From positions 248,001 to 312,000 of the forward strand of contig CAWFHN010000011.1 of the NCBI GenBank assembly GCA_963815665.1: a stretch of DNA of 64,000 bases. The letters are read 5' to 3'. Origin of the DNA: DASUPK01 sp963815665 (lineage in GTDB: Bacteria > Actinomycetota > Thermoleophilia > Solirubrobacterales > 70-9). Shown here piece after piece: positions 33,419 to 42,346 of the stretch; position 1 is the first letter of the stretch, and each line of letters starts with the position of its first letter. The notes below the pieces were generated by a model. The model ran no database searches. It saw only the letters and a list, made by a program, of their open reading frames with translations, and was not told where the DNA came from. The position numbers and the translations under genes are program-made.

Positions 33419-34510
33419 ATGGCCAAGGGAGACCCGCTGCTCGAGGTCGAGCACCTCGTCAAGCACTTCCCGATCAAGTCGGGGATCTTCATCGATCGCG
33501 AGGTGGCGAGCGTCAAGGCGGTCGATGACGTCAGCTTCACGCTGCACGAGGGAGAGACGCTCGGGCTCGTGGGAGAGTCGGGATGCGGTAAGTCGACCCT
33601 CTGCCGAAGCGTCATCCAGCTGCTCGAGCCGAGCTCCGGCTCCGTTCGCTACAGGGGCAAGGAGCTGGTCGGCCTCTCGCGCAAGAACCTGCGGCCGGTG
33701 AGGCGCGAGATCCAGATGATCTTCCAGGACCCCTATGCATCGCTGAACCCGCGGAAGCGGGTGGGGCAGATCATCGGCGACCCGCTCGACCTCCATGGTC
33801 TGGCTTCCGGGACGCAGCTTCGTCGCGAGGTCCAGCAGCTGATGGACAGGGTGGGCCTACAGCCCGAGCACTACAACCGCTATCCGCACGAGTTCTCCGG
33901 CGGGCAGCGGCAGAGGATCGGGATCGCCAGGGCTCTCGCGCTGAGGCCCAAGCTGATCATCGCCGACGAGCCCGTCTCCGCCCTCGATGTCTCGATCCAG
34001 GCGCAGATCATCAACCTGCTCGAGGACCTGCAGGACGAGTTCAACCTCTCCTACATCTTCGTCGCGCACGACCTCGGCGTCGTCCGCCACGTCTCCGACC
34101 GGATCGCGGTCATGTACCTGGGGAAGATCGTCGAGCGCTCCCCGGCGGCCACGCTCTACGAGAGGCCGATCCACCCGTACTCGGTCGCTTTGCTCTCGGC
34201 CGTGCCGATCCCCGATCCCAAGGCGAACGCCGAGCGCACACCGGTGGTGCTGGAGGGGGACGTGCCGAGCCCGGTGGACCCGCCGTCGGCCTGCCGGTTC
34301 CATACCCGCTGCCCCTGGGCGACCGAGATCTGCTCCGAGGACGAGCCGCCGCTGGCGGAATACAGCTCAGGACAGGCAGCGGCGTGTCATCACCCCCGGA
34401 ATGTCGACAGGGGGCAGATCTCGCGCACGGAGGTTGCACCCGACAGTCCCGAATCCGCCAGCGACCGCCTTCCGGACCAGGCGAAGCCGGTAGCGGCGGC
34501 TACTCGATAG
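33419..34510 (+). CDS. ABC transporter ATPase, DppF/OppF type
   Basis: 363 aa. Walker A GESGCGKS, Q-loop IFQDPYASLNPRKRVG, signature FSGGQRQRIGIARAL, Walker B LIIADEPVSALDV, H-loop VAHDLGV and the cysteine-containing C-terminal region ACRFHTRCPWATEIC. Two bases after the preceding ATPase. A roughly 40-residue polar tail (ESASDRLPDQAKPV) extends beyond the family's usual end. Last gene of the ABC operon. Confidence 0.94.
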   Translation: MAKGDPLLEVEHLVKHFPIKSGIFIDREVASVKAVDDVSFTLHEGETLGLVGESGCGKSTLCRSVIQLLEPSSGSVRYRGKELVGLSRKNLRPVRREIQMIFQDPYASLNPRKRVGQIIGDPLDLHGLASGTQLRREVQQLMDRVGLQPEHYNRYPHEFSGGQRQRIGIARALALRPKLIIADEPVSALDVSIQAQIINLLEDLQDEFNLSYIFVAHDLGVVRHVSDRIAVMYLGKIVERSPAATLYERPIHPYSVALLSAVPIPDPKANAERTPVVLEGDVPSPVDPPSACRFHTRCPWATEICSEDEPPLAEYSSGQAAACHHPRNVDRGQISRTEVAPDSPESASDRLPDQAKPVAAATR

Positions 34511-34520
34511 CTTCTTGCGG

Positions 34521-34910
34521 GTGCTCGCCCTCGATTACGGCACCGCCCGCTGCGGCTGTGCGATCTCGGACCCGACGGGGACGCTGGCGCGGCCGCTCGA
34601 CGCGGTCGAGCCGCCAGACCCGGCCGCGATCGCCGAGCTGGCATCCAAGGAGGAGGCGGAGCTCGTGATCGTCGGCCTGCCGACCACGCTCCGCGGGGAG
34701 GAGGGCGACCAGGCCGCGCTCAGCCGCGCTTTCGCGGAGCAGCTCGCCGGGCTGCTCGACGTCCCGGTGGAGACCTACGACGAGCGGCTCACCACCCGGA
34801 TGGCGGATCGCAGCGCCCGCGAGGGAGCCCGGGCCGACCGGGACTCGCTCGCCGCGGCGCACCTGCTCGAGTCCTATCTCGCGTCGACGCAGGATGGGCC
34901 TGGTGGCTGA
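34521..34910 (+). CDS. ruvX: RuvX/YqgF-type pre-16S rRNA nuclease
   Basis: 129 aa. LALDYGTARCGCAISDPTG, IVGLPTTLRGEEGDQ and VETYDERLTTRMADR are the RNase H-like motifs of YqgF/RuvX, which processes the 5' end of 16S rRNA and was once seen as a resolvase. TAGCTT at 34508-34513 is seven bases before the GTG at 34521 but only one before an in-frame TTG at 34515, so the GTG is the better start if the transcript is leaderless. Overlaps mltG by 17 bases. Confidence 0.92.
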   Translation: MLALDYGTARCGCAISDPTGTLARPLDAVEPPDPAAIAELASKEEAELVIVGLPTTLRGEEGDQAALSRAFAEQLAGLLDVPVETYDERLTTRMADRSAREGARADRDSLAAAHLLESYLASTQDGPGG

Positions 34911-36225
34911 GGAGCGCGGCGACTGGGTCGCGGACACCGAGGGGAACCTCACCCCTCCCGACGGCGATGGCGACGGCCTGAAGCCGCCGACCGACGAGTT
35001 CGGCCGCGGCGACCCCGCCTCCATCGAGCGGGAGCGGCGGCGGCGCGAGCGCGAGGCTCGCCGGAGCAAGACGAAGAAGGTGCGCAGGTCGAAGAAGGCG
35101 CCGGAGGCCGAACAGCCCGCGGCGCCTCCGGTCGAGCCTCCGGCCGAGATCCGCCGTGACGGCGGCGACGGGGGGCCCCCACGCCCGCGCAGGAAGTACC
35201 GGCGCCGGCAGATCCTGGCTCTGGCCCTGGTGCTCGTCGGAGTGCTGGTGGCCTGGTTCCTGATCGCCCTGTTCCAGCCGCCGCCCTTCGACCCGGGCAA
35301 TGGATCCGGGGAGGCCATCGTCACCGTGCCCGAGGGCGCCACCGCGGGCGATGTCGCCGACCTGCTCAGCAAGGACGACGTGGTCGCTAACGGGACGTTC
35401 TTCAAGCTGCGCCTGAAGCTGGCGGGTGACAGCGACAAGATCCTGCCGGGCCGCTACGTCCTGGCCCACGGGATGAGCTACGGGGCGGCGATCGACAAGC
35501 TGACGAGCTCGGGCGGCCAGGTGAACGTGACGATCCCGGAGGGCGAGGACCGCACGCAGATCGCGGCGACGATCAAGGACCTCGGCCTGACCGGGGACTA
35601 CCTGGCGGCGAGCAAGAGCTTCAAGGGCTTCGATCCCAATAAGTACGGAGCGAAGAACCCCAGGAACCTCGAGGGCTTTCTGTTCCCGGCCACCTACCAG
35701 CTCGATCCGGGGTCGAGCGTCGACCAGCTCGTCTCGAAGCAGCTGCAGGGCTTCGAGCAGAACTTCGCCAGCGTGAACATGTCCTACGCCAAGTCGAAGA
35801 ACCTGACGGTCTACGACGTGCTGACGATCGCCTCGATGATCGACAAGGAGGTGCAGGTCCCCTCCGAGCGCCCGCTGGTCGCCGCCGTGATCTACAACCG
35901 GCTGCACAGGGGCATGCCGCTCGGCATCGACGCGACGACGCGCTTCCAGTTCCACAACTACACGGGCGACATCACGCAGTCGCAGCTCAAGTCCTCGTCG
36001 CCCTACAACACACGGATCAACGCCGGCCTGACGCCGACCCCCATCGGCAATCCCGGCCTCGACGCGATCAAGGCGGCGGCCCGCCCCGCGAAGGTCAACT
36101 ACCTCTACTACGTGCTGAAGGCGAACGGCGACGGCCAGCACTGCTTCACCGCCAGCGGATCCGAGTTCAACCAGCTCGTGGCCGCCTACAACGCGGGCCG
36201 CGCGCCCGCGCACTGCCGGAGTTGA
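34894..36225 (+). CDS. mltG: Endolytic murein transglycosylase MltG-like
   Basis: 443 aa. A roughly 100-residue charged cytoplasmic region (ERRRREREARRSKTKK), one helix (ILALALVLVGVLVAWFLIAL), a LysM-like region (VTVPEGATAGDVADLL) and the YceG/MltG domain (FLFPATYQL, IASMIDKEV, AAVIYNRLHRGMPLGID, TPTPIGNPGLDAIKAA). It cuts nascent glycan strands and so sets their length. At the place of the catalytic glutamate (E. coli IVEKE, E218) this protein has aspartate (MIDKE). The GTG at 34903 is an alternative start. Positioned between ruvX and aroE, as in many bacteria. Confidence 0.9.
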   Translation: MGLVAEERGDWVADTEGNLTPPDGDGDGLKPPTDEFGRGDPASIERERRRREREARRSKTKKVRRSKKAPEAEQPAAPPVEPPAEIRRDGGDGGPPRPRRKYRRRQILALALVLVGVLVAWFLIALFQPPPFDPGNGSGEAIVTVPEGATAGDVADLLSKDDVVANGTFFKLRLKLAGDSDKILPGRYVLAHGMSYGAAIDKLTSSGGQVNVTIPEGEDRTQIAATIKDLGLTGDYLAASKSFKGFDPNKYGAKNPRNLEGFLFPATYQLDPGSSVDQLVSKQLQGFEQNFASVNMSYAKSKNLTVYDVLTIASMIDKEVQVPSERPLVAAVIYNRLHRGMPLGIDATTRFQFHNYTGDITQSQLKSSSPYNTRINAGLTPTPIGNPGLDAIKAAARPAKVNYLYYVLKANGDGQHCFTASGSEFNQLVAAYNAGRAPAHCRS

Positions 36226-36247
36226 CGTCCCGAGGGGTGAGCGGGCG

Positions 36248-37078
36248 GTGAGGCGGCTCGCGGTGCTGGGGCACCCGGTTTCCCACTCGCGCTCGCCGGC
36301 GATGCAGACCGCCGCGCTGGAGGCCCTCGGCCTTGGAGGGGATTGGAGCTACGAGGCGATCGACCTTGATCCCGCCGAGTTCGGCGACCGGACCAGGGAG
36401 CTGCCCAGTCAGGGATTCGCGGGCGTCAACGTGACCATCCCCCACAAGGAGGCGGCACTCGCCGTCGCGGACGAGGCCTCCGACGCCGCCCAGCGGATCG
36501 GCGCGGCCAACACGCTGAGCTTCGCCGAGGGGAGCATTCGGGCGGACAACACGGACGCGACGGGGCTGCTGGCGGCGCTGCCGGGGCCGGCCGGCGGGCG
36601 CACCGTCCTCGTCCTCGGCGCCGGAGGGTCTGCCCGCGCCGCGATCTGGGCCTTGGCGGGGCAGGGCGCACCGGTCTCAGTCTGGAACCGCACCGCCGAG
36701 CGTGCCGACGAGCTGGTCCGCGATCTGTCCGGCGCCGGAGCGGGCACCGCCGCAGAGGGCAGCCTGGCCCCGGTCAGCGGCGAGCAGGCTCGCGCCGGCT
36801 CCTTCGACCTGATCGTCAACTGTACGGCGATCGGGATGAGGGACGAGGACCCCTTCGAGCACCTGCCGCTCGATCCCGAGCGCTTCAACGCGGAGATGGT
36901 CCTGGTGGACCTGGTCTATGCCGGGTCGGAGAGCAGGCTGGTCGCCGAGGCGCGCGCCCGCGAGGTGACCGCCATCGACGGGCTGGAGATCCTGGTCAGG
37001 CAGGGTGCCGAGTCCCTTCGCATCTGGACCGGAATGGACCCACCGCTCGACGTCATGCGGGACGCCGCGAGGAGCTGA
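36248..37078 (+). CDS. aroE: Shikimate dehydrogenase
   Basis: 276 aa, GTG start. The substrate site SHSRSP, catalytic lysine in VNVTIPHKEA, DNTDATGLLAAL, the NADP-binding GAGGSARAAIW and the C-terminal LEILVRQGAESLRIWTG helix are present. Reduces 3-dehydroshikimate to shikimate. It lies upstream of the other aro genes in the same direction, with an HtrA-like gene and a prepilin peptidase in between. Confidence 0.94.
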   Translation: MRRLAVLGHPVSHSRSPAMQTAALEALGLGGDWSYEAIDLDPAEFGDRTRELPSQGFAGVNVTIPHKEAALAVADEASDAAQRIGAANTLSFAEGSIRADNTDATGLLAALPGPAGGRTVLVLGAGGSARAAIWALAGQGAPVSVWNRTAERADELVRDLSGAGAGTAAEGSLAPVSGEQARAGSFDLIVNCTAIGMRDEDPFEHLPLDPERFNAEMVLVDLVYAGSESRLVAEARAREVTAIDGLEILVRQGAESLRIWTGMDPPLDVMRDAARS

Positions 37079-37102
37079 GCCCCTCCTGCTAATTTTTGGT
37101 TA

Positions 37103-38131
37103 GTGCCGAAGCTCAAGCTCATCTCGGGGGGCCTGAAGTTGATTTCCGACGGGGTCGCGAACTCGGCCCCGCCGTCCGGGCCCGAGCGCCTGCCGGACGC
37201 CGACGCGTTCGACGCCTACTCCCGGACCGTCTCCGGGGTCGCCGAGCGGCTCACTCCGTCGGTGGCCCACCTCGCCGTCTCGCGGCGTACCCGCCGGGTG
37301 CGGGCGGAGGGCGCCGGCAGCAGCGTCGCGATCTCCTCCGACGGCTACATGCTGACCTCGGCCCACGTCGTCGCTGGCGGCAACGGGGTCAGCGCCTCGT
37401 TCTCGGACGGACGCGAGGTCGGCGCCGAGGTGGTGGGCGCCGACCCCCTTTCAGACCTGGCGGTCGTGCAAGCGGACGCTCGCGATCTCACGCCCGCCCA
37501 GCTCGGCGACGCCGATGAGCTGCTAGTGGGACAGCTGGTCGTCGCGATCGGCAGCCCGATGGGTTTGGCCGGCACGGTGACGGCGGGGGTGGTCTCCGCT
37601 CTCGGGAGGTCGCTGCCCACTCGGGCCGGATCCGCCGGGCGCCTGGTCGAAAACGTGATCCAGACCGATGCCGCGCTCAACCCCGGCAACTCGGGCGGAG
37701 CGCTGGCCGACGGGCTCAGCCGCGTCGTGGGCGTCAACACCGCGGTTGCGGGCATCGGGCTCGGTCTCGCCGTGCCGATCAACCAGGCGACCAGGAAGAT
37801 CATCTCGGCGCTGATGAAGGAGGGCCGGGTGCGCCGCGCCTACATCGGCATCGTCGGTGGCTCGCGGCCCCTGCCGCCCAGGATCGCCACCCGCCTCGAG
37901 CGCGACAAGGGGATCGAGGTCGTCGAGGTCGTCTCCGGCAGCCCGGCGGCGCGCGCGGGCCTGCGCCCGGAGGACCTGATCGTCGCGGTCGACGCCTTGC
38001 CGATGGGCGACGTCGGGGACCTTCAGCGGCTGATGGTCGCCGAGCGCATCGGGCAGGGCATCGTGGTGGACGTCGTCCGCGACGGCGCCTTCCTCAAGGT
38101 CGACCTCATTCCGCGGGAGCTCGATCCTTAG
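37103..38131 (+). CDS. HtrA/DegP-like serine protease with PDZ domain, no export signal seen
   Basis: 342 aa. Catalytic triad: histidine in TSAHVVAGG, aspartate in DPLSDLAVVQ, serine in NPGNSGGAL. A single PDZ domain follows (about residues 245-335: GIEVVEVVSGSPAARAGLRPEDLIVAV). Neither a signal peptide nor a membrane helix is visible at the start, unlike most HtrA proteins, so it may act in the cytoplasm. TAATTT at 37090-37095 is seven bases before the GTG, a leaderless arrangement. It overlaps the convergent next gene by 26 bases. Confidence 0.88.
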   Translation: MPKLKLISGGLKLISDGVANSAPPSGPERLPDADAFDAYSRTVSGVAERLTPSVAHLAVSRRTRRVRAEGAGSSVAISSDGYMLTSAHVVAGGNGVSASFSDGREVGAEVVGADPLSDLAVVQADARDLTPAQLGDADELLVGQLVVAIGSPMGLAGTVTAGVVSALGRSLPTRAGSAGRLVENVIQTDAALNPGNSGGALADGLSRVVGVNTAVAGIGLGLAVPINQATRKIISALMKEGRVRRAYIGIVGGSRPLPPRIATRLERDKGIEVVEVVSGSPAARAGLRPEDLIVAVDALPMGDVGDLQRLMVAERIGQGIVVDVVRDGAFLKVDLIPRELDP

Positions 38132-38639
38132 ATCCACCCTTGGCCTTCGCCTTGGCCCGCTGCTCCCGAGCGGCCTTGGCTGCGGCCTTCGCCGAGAGGA
38201 CCTCGATCTTCGCCGTGGGCTGGCCAGTCGAGGTGGACACCACGCCGATGTTGGTCGGCTCGTTGAAGAGGAGCTGGAAGATCGCGGGGGCGGTCTTGCC
38301 GGCTACGCCGATGAGCCCAAAGGAGGAGATCTCGACCTCGGTCTGCTTGCGGGCGAAGACCTCGAGCGAGAGCTGATCGCCGACGTGGATCGGCTCGCCG
38401 CATTTGCCCCTGACGCAGACCGGGCCGGCGACCACGGGGACCCTCTTGCCGCCGATCTTGATCCGGGCACTGAGGGTGCGCCCGGCCGCCGGGGCGGGGG
38501 TCGTGGTGCTCTGCGCCGGCTGCGTTGTCGTGCTTCCGGTAGATCCCCCGCGAAGGGCATGCTGCGGGACGAGGGCCGCCGCGAGCGTGGAGAGCCCGAG
38601 CAGGACCAGCATCACGATCAGCAGCCGGCGGGCCGCCAT
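38106..38639 (-). CDS. Secreted or membrane-anchored protein of unknown function
   Basis: 177 aa. N-terminal helix (LLIVMLVLLGLSTLAAALV), then a Ser/Thr/Pro linker (GGSTGSTTTQPAQSTTTPAP), a roughly 90-residue domain with two close cysteines (PVCVRGKCGEPI), and an Ala/Lys-rich tail (KAAAKAAREQRAKAKAKGG). No family recognised. Its neighbour is a prepilin peptidase on the opposite strand, so a surface or pilus-related role is possible but unproven. Confidence 0.7.
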   Translation of the reverse strand: MAARRLLIVMLVLLGLSTLAAALVPQHALRGGSTGSTTTQPAQSTTTPAPAAGRTLSARIKIGGKRVPVVAGPVCVRGKCGEPIHVGDQLSLEVFARKQTEVEISSFGLIGVAGKTAPAIFQLLFNEPTNIGVVSTSTGQPTAKIEVLSAKAAAKAAREQRAKAKAKGGSKDRAPAE

Positions 38640-38686
38640 CAGATCCGGGGTGGGGAGAGCTCTGGCGTCATGGCTCTCTCAACGAT

Positions 38687-39121
38687 ATGGCCGCCGCCCT
38701 GCTCGACGCATCGCTCATCGCCCTGCTCGGGGTGGTCACGCTCAGCGACCTGCGCACCCGGCTGATTCCCGACGGGGCTCTCGTGGCGAGCCTCGCGATC
38801 GCCGTTCCCGTCTACCTCCTCACCGATCCGGCGGCGCTGCCCGAGCGGCTGGTCGCGGGGCTCGGTGCCTCCGGGTTCCTGCTGGCGGCCGCCCTGATTC
38901 GACCGGACGGAATGGGTCTCGGCGACGTCAAGCTCGCCGGCGTGCTCGGCGTCTACCTGGGCGTCGCCGTGATCGAGGCGATGGTGGTCGCCTTCGCGGC
39001 AGGTTCAATCGCGGGCCTGGTGCTGCTCGCCCGCCACGGCTGGGAGGCGCGGCGCCACACGATTCCGTTCGCGCCGTTCCTGGCAATCGGCGCCCTGGTC
39101 GCGATGGCGCCGCAACCCTGA
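38687..39121 (+). CDS. Prepilin peptidase, A24 family (short form)
   Basis: 144 aa with four hydrophobic helices. The two active-site aspartates of type IV prepilin peptidases are seen in SDLRTRLIPD and in the GxGD motif MGLGDVKLAG. The N-terminal methylase domain of PilD is missing, as in the short TadV/CpaA class. It would cleave prepilin or pseudopilin leaders at the membrane. No pilin genes are in the window. Confidence 0.85.
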   Translation: MAAALLDASLIALLGVVTLSDLRTRLIPDGALVASLAIAVPVYLLTDPAALPERLVAGLGASGFLLAAALIRPDGMGLGDVKLAGVLGVYLGVAVIEAMVVAFAAGSIAGLVLLARHGWEARRHTIPFAPFLAIGALVAMAPQP

Positions 39122-39159
39122 GCCCGAGGCCGGGAGGCGTCCCCATCTACGCTGCCCGC

Positions 39160-40323
39160 GTGACTTTGAGGTTCACAACTGCGGGCGAATCGCACGGCCC
39201 CGGGCTGGTCGCGATCGTCGAGGGCCTCCCGGCGGGGCTCGAGCTCGACCGCGGGGCGCTGGACCGCGACATGGCGCGGCGCCAGCTCGGCCATGGCCGC
39301 GGCGGCCGCATGAAGATCGAGAGCGACGCGGTCGAGATCCGCTCCGGGGTGCGGCACGGCCGGACCCTCGGCAGCCCGATCGCCGTCCTGGTGGCCAACC
39401 GCGACTACCCCAACTGGGACGAGCGGATGAACCCGTGGCCGGTCGACGCGGACGTCGAGGAGTCCCACCTGCCGCGCCCCGGCCACGCCGATCTCGCCGG
39501 CGCCCTCAAGTTCGGGCACTCCGACGTGCGCAACGTCCTGGAGCGCGCCAGCGCGCGAGAGACCGCCGCCCGGGTGGCCGCGGGGTCGATCGCCAAGGGC
39601 TTCCTCTCGGCCGTCGGGGTCAGCGTCCACAGCCACGTGATCCAGATCGCCTCCGTCACCGCGCCCGAGCGCGACGACCTCAGCCCCGAGGACTTCGAGG
39701 GTGTCGACGAGTCGCCGGTGCGCAGCCTCGATCCGGAGGCGTCAAAGGCGATGGTCGCCGAGATCGACAGGCTGCGAAAGGAGAACGAGTCGCTCGGCGG
39801 CAAGTTCGAGGTCCGCGCCTTCGGCCTCGTGCCGGGGATCGGGTCGCACGTCTCCTGGAGCGAGAAGCTCGACGGCAGGCTCGCTCAGGCCGTCTGCTCG
39901 ATCCAGTCGGTCAAGGGCGTTTCGCTGGGGGAGGCATGGGATGTCGCCGGCCGGCCCGGGTCGGAGGCGCATGACGAGATCTTCTTCTCGGACGATCGCG
40001 GCTGGTACCGCGAGACCAACCGGGCGGGCGGCCTGGAGGGCGGGATGACCAACGGCGAGCCGCTCGTGGTGCAGGCGGCGATCAAGCCGATCTCGACCAT
40101 GACGCAGCCGCTCCGCTCGGTCGACACCGAGACCAAGGAGCCGGCGCAGGCGATGCGGGAGCGGACCGACTCCACCGTCGTCCCCGCCGCGGCGGTCGTG
40201 GCCGAGGCGATGGTCGCGCTCGTCGTCGCCGGCGCGTACCGCGAGAAGTTCGGCGGGGACCACATCGACGACGTGCTCTCGGCCCTCGCGGCGTACAAGG
40301 AGCGCATCGGATGGCGGCGGTAA
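39160..40323 (+). CDS. aroC: Chorismate synthase
   Basis: 387 aa from a GTG six bases after TACGCT (39148-39153). The family motifs TAGESHGPGL, GHGRGGRMKIESD, RNVLERASARETAARVAAG and GGMTNGEPLVVQAAIKPIST are complete. Uses reduced FMN to make chorismate from EPSP. A longer in-frame extension upstream runs through the previous gene and is not real. Overlaps aroK-aroB by 13 bases. Confidence 0.96.
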   Translation: MTLRFTTAGESHGPGLVAIVEGLPAGLELDRGALDRDMARRQLGHGRGGRMKIESDAVEIRSGVRHGRTLGSPIAVLVANRDYPNWDERMNPWPVDADVEESHLPRPGHADLAGALKFGHSDVRNVLERASARETAARVAAGSIAKGFLSAVGVSVHSHVIQIASVTAPERDDLSPEDFEGVDESPVRSLDPEASKAMVAEIDRLRKENESLGGKFEVRAFGLVPGIGSHVSWSEKLDGRLAQAVCSIQSVKGVSLGEAWDVAGRPGSEAHDEIFFSDDRGWYRETNRAGGLEGGMTNGEPLVVQAAIKPISTMTQPLRSVDTETKEPAQAMRERTDSTVVPAAAVVAEAMVALVVAGAYREKFGGDHIDDVLSALAAYKERIGWRR

Positions 40324-41891
40324 GTTCGCACCACGGGATCGTCTTCATCGGATTCATGGCGGCGGGCAAGACGCGGGGAGCCCAGGCGGTCGCCGAGCGG
40401 CTCGGGCTCGGGGTGATCGACACCGACGAGCTGCTGGAGAGCGAGCTCGGCGAGCCGATCGCCTCGTTCTTCGAGCGCCAGGGCGAGGCCGAGTTCAGGC
40501 GCCGCGAGGAGCGGCTGGTCGTCTCGGTGCTCGAGGCCCTGGCCGCGCAGGTGGGCGGCCCATCCTCGGTCGTCGCGCTTGGAGGCGGGGCGATCGAGAG
40601 CGACAGGGTGCGCGCCGCGCTCGCCGAGCACATGCCGGTCTGGTGCGACGTCGACGAGGAGATCGCCTGGGAGCGCGCCTCCGGATCGGACCGGCCGTTG
40701 GCGGCCAACCGCGAGGATTTCTCCCATCGCTTCGCCGGTCGCCGGCCCATTTACGAGTCGCTGGCCCAAGCGATCCTTCCCTCCGAGGCGCGGGTGGCGG
40801 CCGGCGAGGCCGCTCCGTGGCTGGCGGCCATGCAGGGCACGCCGGGGATTCGCATGGCCTGGGCCTCGTCGGAGGGAGGCGCCTATCCGGCCGCCGTGGG
40901 CCCGGGTGCGATCGGGCTGCTCGCGGGGGCGAGGGAGATCGACCCGGAGGGACTGCCGGCGCGCATCTTCTGCGTGGGCGACTCCGCCGTGCTCGAAGGG
41001 CACGCGAGGCTGCTGCCACGCCTCGAGGCCACCATCGAGGTGGAGGGCGCCGAGTCCTCGAAGACGATCGCCGAGGCCGAGCGAGTCCTGCGTGACCTGA
41101 CCGAGGTGGGCGTTCGCCGGGACGACTGCGTGCTCGCGTTCGGTGGGGGCGTCGTCGGGGACCTGGCCGGTTTCTGCGCCGCCACGTACCAGCGCGGGGT
41201 GCCCCTGATCCAGGCCCCCACGACGCTGGTCGCCCAGGTGGACTCCGCCTATGGCGGCAAGACCGGGGTGGACCTGCCGGAGGCGAAGAACTACGTGGGC
41301 GCCTTCCACCAGCCGATCGCGGTGCTGGCGGATCCGTCGACTCTCGAGACCCTCCCCAGGGAGGAGCTCGCCGCAGGTTTCGTCGAGGTCGTGAAGACCG
41401 CCCTGATCGCCGGCGGCTCGCTCTGGGACCGGGTCCGAGGGCTTCGGCAGCTCGACCCGCGGTCGCTCGGCGATGTGATCTTCGACTGCGCCCGCACCAA
41501 GATCGAGGTGGTGGCCTCCGACGAGCGGGATACCGGCCGCCGCGCGGTCCTCAACCTCGGCCACACGGTCGGCCACGCGATCGAGGCCCAGACCGGCTAC
41601 TCGCGCTACCGGCACGGCGAGGCCGTCGGCCTCGGCCTGCTCGCCGCGCTTCGCCTCTCGGGAACGGGCGCTCTGCGGGACGAGGTCGAGGGCCTGCTCG
41701 CCTCGCACGGGCTGCCCATCTCGCTCGACCCGTCGGTCGAGGTGGACGGGGTGCTGGAGGCGATGGGGCGCGACAAGAAGCAGACGAGCGAGGGGCTCGG
41801 CTTCGTGCTGCTCGAGCAGCCGGGCGCACCGCTCTGGGGACAGAGGGTGGAGCCGGATAGGGTCCGCTCGGCGGTCGAGGAGTTGAGGTAG
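40311..41891 (+). CDS. aroKB: Fused shikimate kinase / 3-dehydroquinate synthase
   Basis: 526 aa. Residues 1-175 are shikimate kinase: Walker A GFMAAGKT, DTDELLE, FRRREE, VALGGGAI and the lid SDRPLA. Residues 185-526 are 3-dehydroquinate synthase: EGAESSKTI, FGGGVVGDLAGFCAATYQRG, PTTLVAQVDSAYGGKTGVDL, metal-binding HTVGHAIE and RHGEAVGLG. So two non-consecutive pathway steps sit in one polypeptide. There is no stop or frameshift between the domains. The second domain is slightly shorter at its N-terminus than stand-alone AroB. Confidence 0.94.
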   Translation: MAAVSSHHGIVFIGFMAAGKTRGAQAVAERLGLGVIDTDELLESELGEPIASFFERQGEAEFRRREERLVVSVLEALAAQVGGPSSVVALGGGAIESDRVRAALAEHMPVWCDVDEEIAWERASGSDRPLAANREDFSHRFAGRRPIYESLAQAILPSEARVAAGEAAPWLAAMQGTPGIRMAWASSEGGAYPAAVGPGAIGLLAGAREIDPEGLPARIFCVGDSAVLEGHARLLPRLEATIEVEGAESSKTIAEAERVLRDLTEVGVRRDDCVLAFGGGVVGDLAGFCAATYQRGVPLIQAPTTLVAQVDSAYGGKTGVDLPEAKNYVGAFHQPIAVLADPSTLETLPREELAAGFVEVVKTALIAGGSLWDRVRGLRQLDPRSLGDVIFDCARTKIEVVASDERDTGRRAVLNLGHTVGHAIEAQTGYSRYRHGEAVGLGLLAALRLSGTGALRDEVEGLLASHGLPISLDPSVEVDGVLEAMGRDKKQTSEGLGFVLLEQPGAPLWGQRVEPDRVRSAVEELR

Positions 41892-42346
41892 TGGCCAGCA
41901 CCCACAATCGAGTCCAGGTCATGCACGGTGTCAACCTCGACATGCTGGGAAGTCGCGATCGGGACATCTACGGCGACTTCACGCTGCACGAGCTCGAGAC
42001 GAGGATCAAGCGGTTCGCGCGGGACCTGGACCTGGAGGCGGCGTTCTTCCAGACCAACTCGGAGGGCGAGTTCGTCGAGCACCTGCACCGGCTCCCGGAG
42101 ACAGCCGACGCGGCGATCGTCAACGCCGGCGCCTGGACGCACTACTCCTGGGCGATTCGCGACGCGCTCGACCTGACGGGCCTCCCGGCGGTCGAGGTGC
42201 ACATCTCCGACATCTCCAAGCGGGAGGAGTGGCGCCGTCATTCGGTCTTCGAGGGCCTCGATCTGCTCATCGCCCAGATCTACGGCAAGGGCCCGGAGGG
42301 CTACGAGGAGGCCCTCGGGCTGATCGCAGAGAGGCTGGGCGTGTGA
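41891..42346 (+). CDS. aroQ: Type II 3-dehydroquinate dehydratase
   Basis: 151 aa, GTG start. The active-site parts are MHGVNLDMLGSRDRDIYG (usual HGPNLNLLGxRE..YG), NAGAWTHYSWAIRDAL, VEVHISDISKREEWRRHS. The Asn, Arg, Tyr, both His and the late Arg residues needed for catalysis are kept, although the first motif is divergent (VNLDM for PNLNL). Converts 3-dehydroquinate to 3-dehydroshikimate. It is one base after aroKB and overlaps pepQ. Confidence 0.9.
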   Translation: MASTHNRVQVMHGVNLDMLGSRDRDIYGDFTLHELETRIKRFARDLDLEAAFFQTNSEGEFVEHLHRLPETADAAIVNAGAWTHYSWAIRDALDLTGLPAVEVHISDISKREEWRRHSVFEGLDLLIAQIYGKGPEGYEEALGLIAERLGV

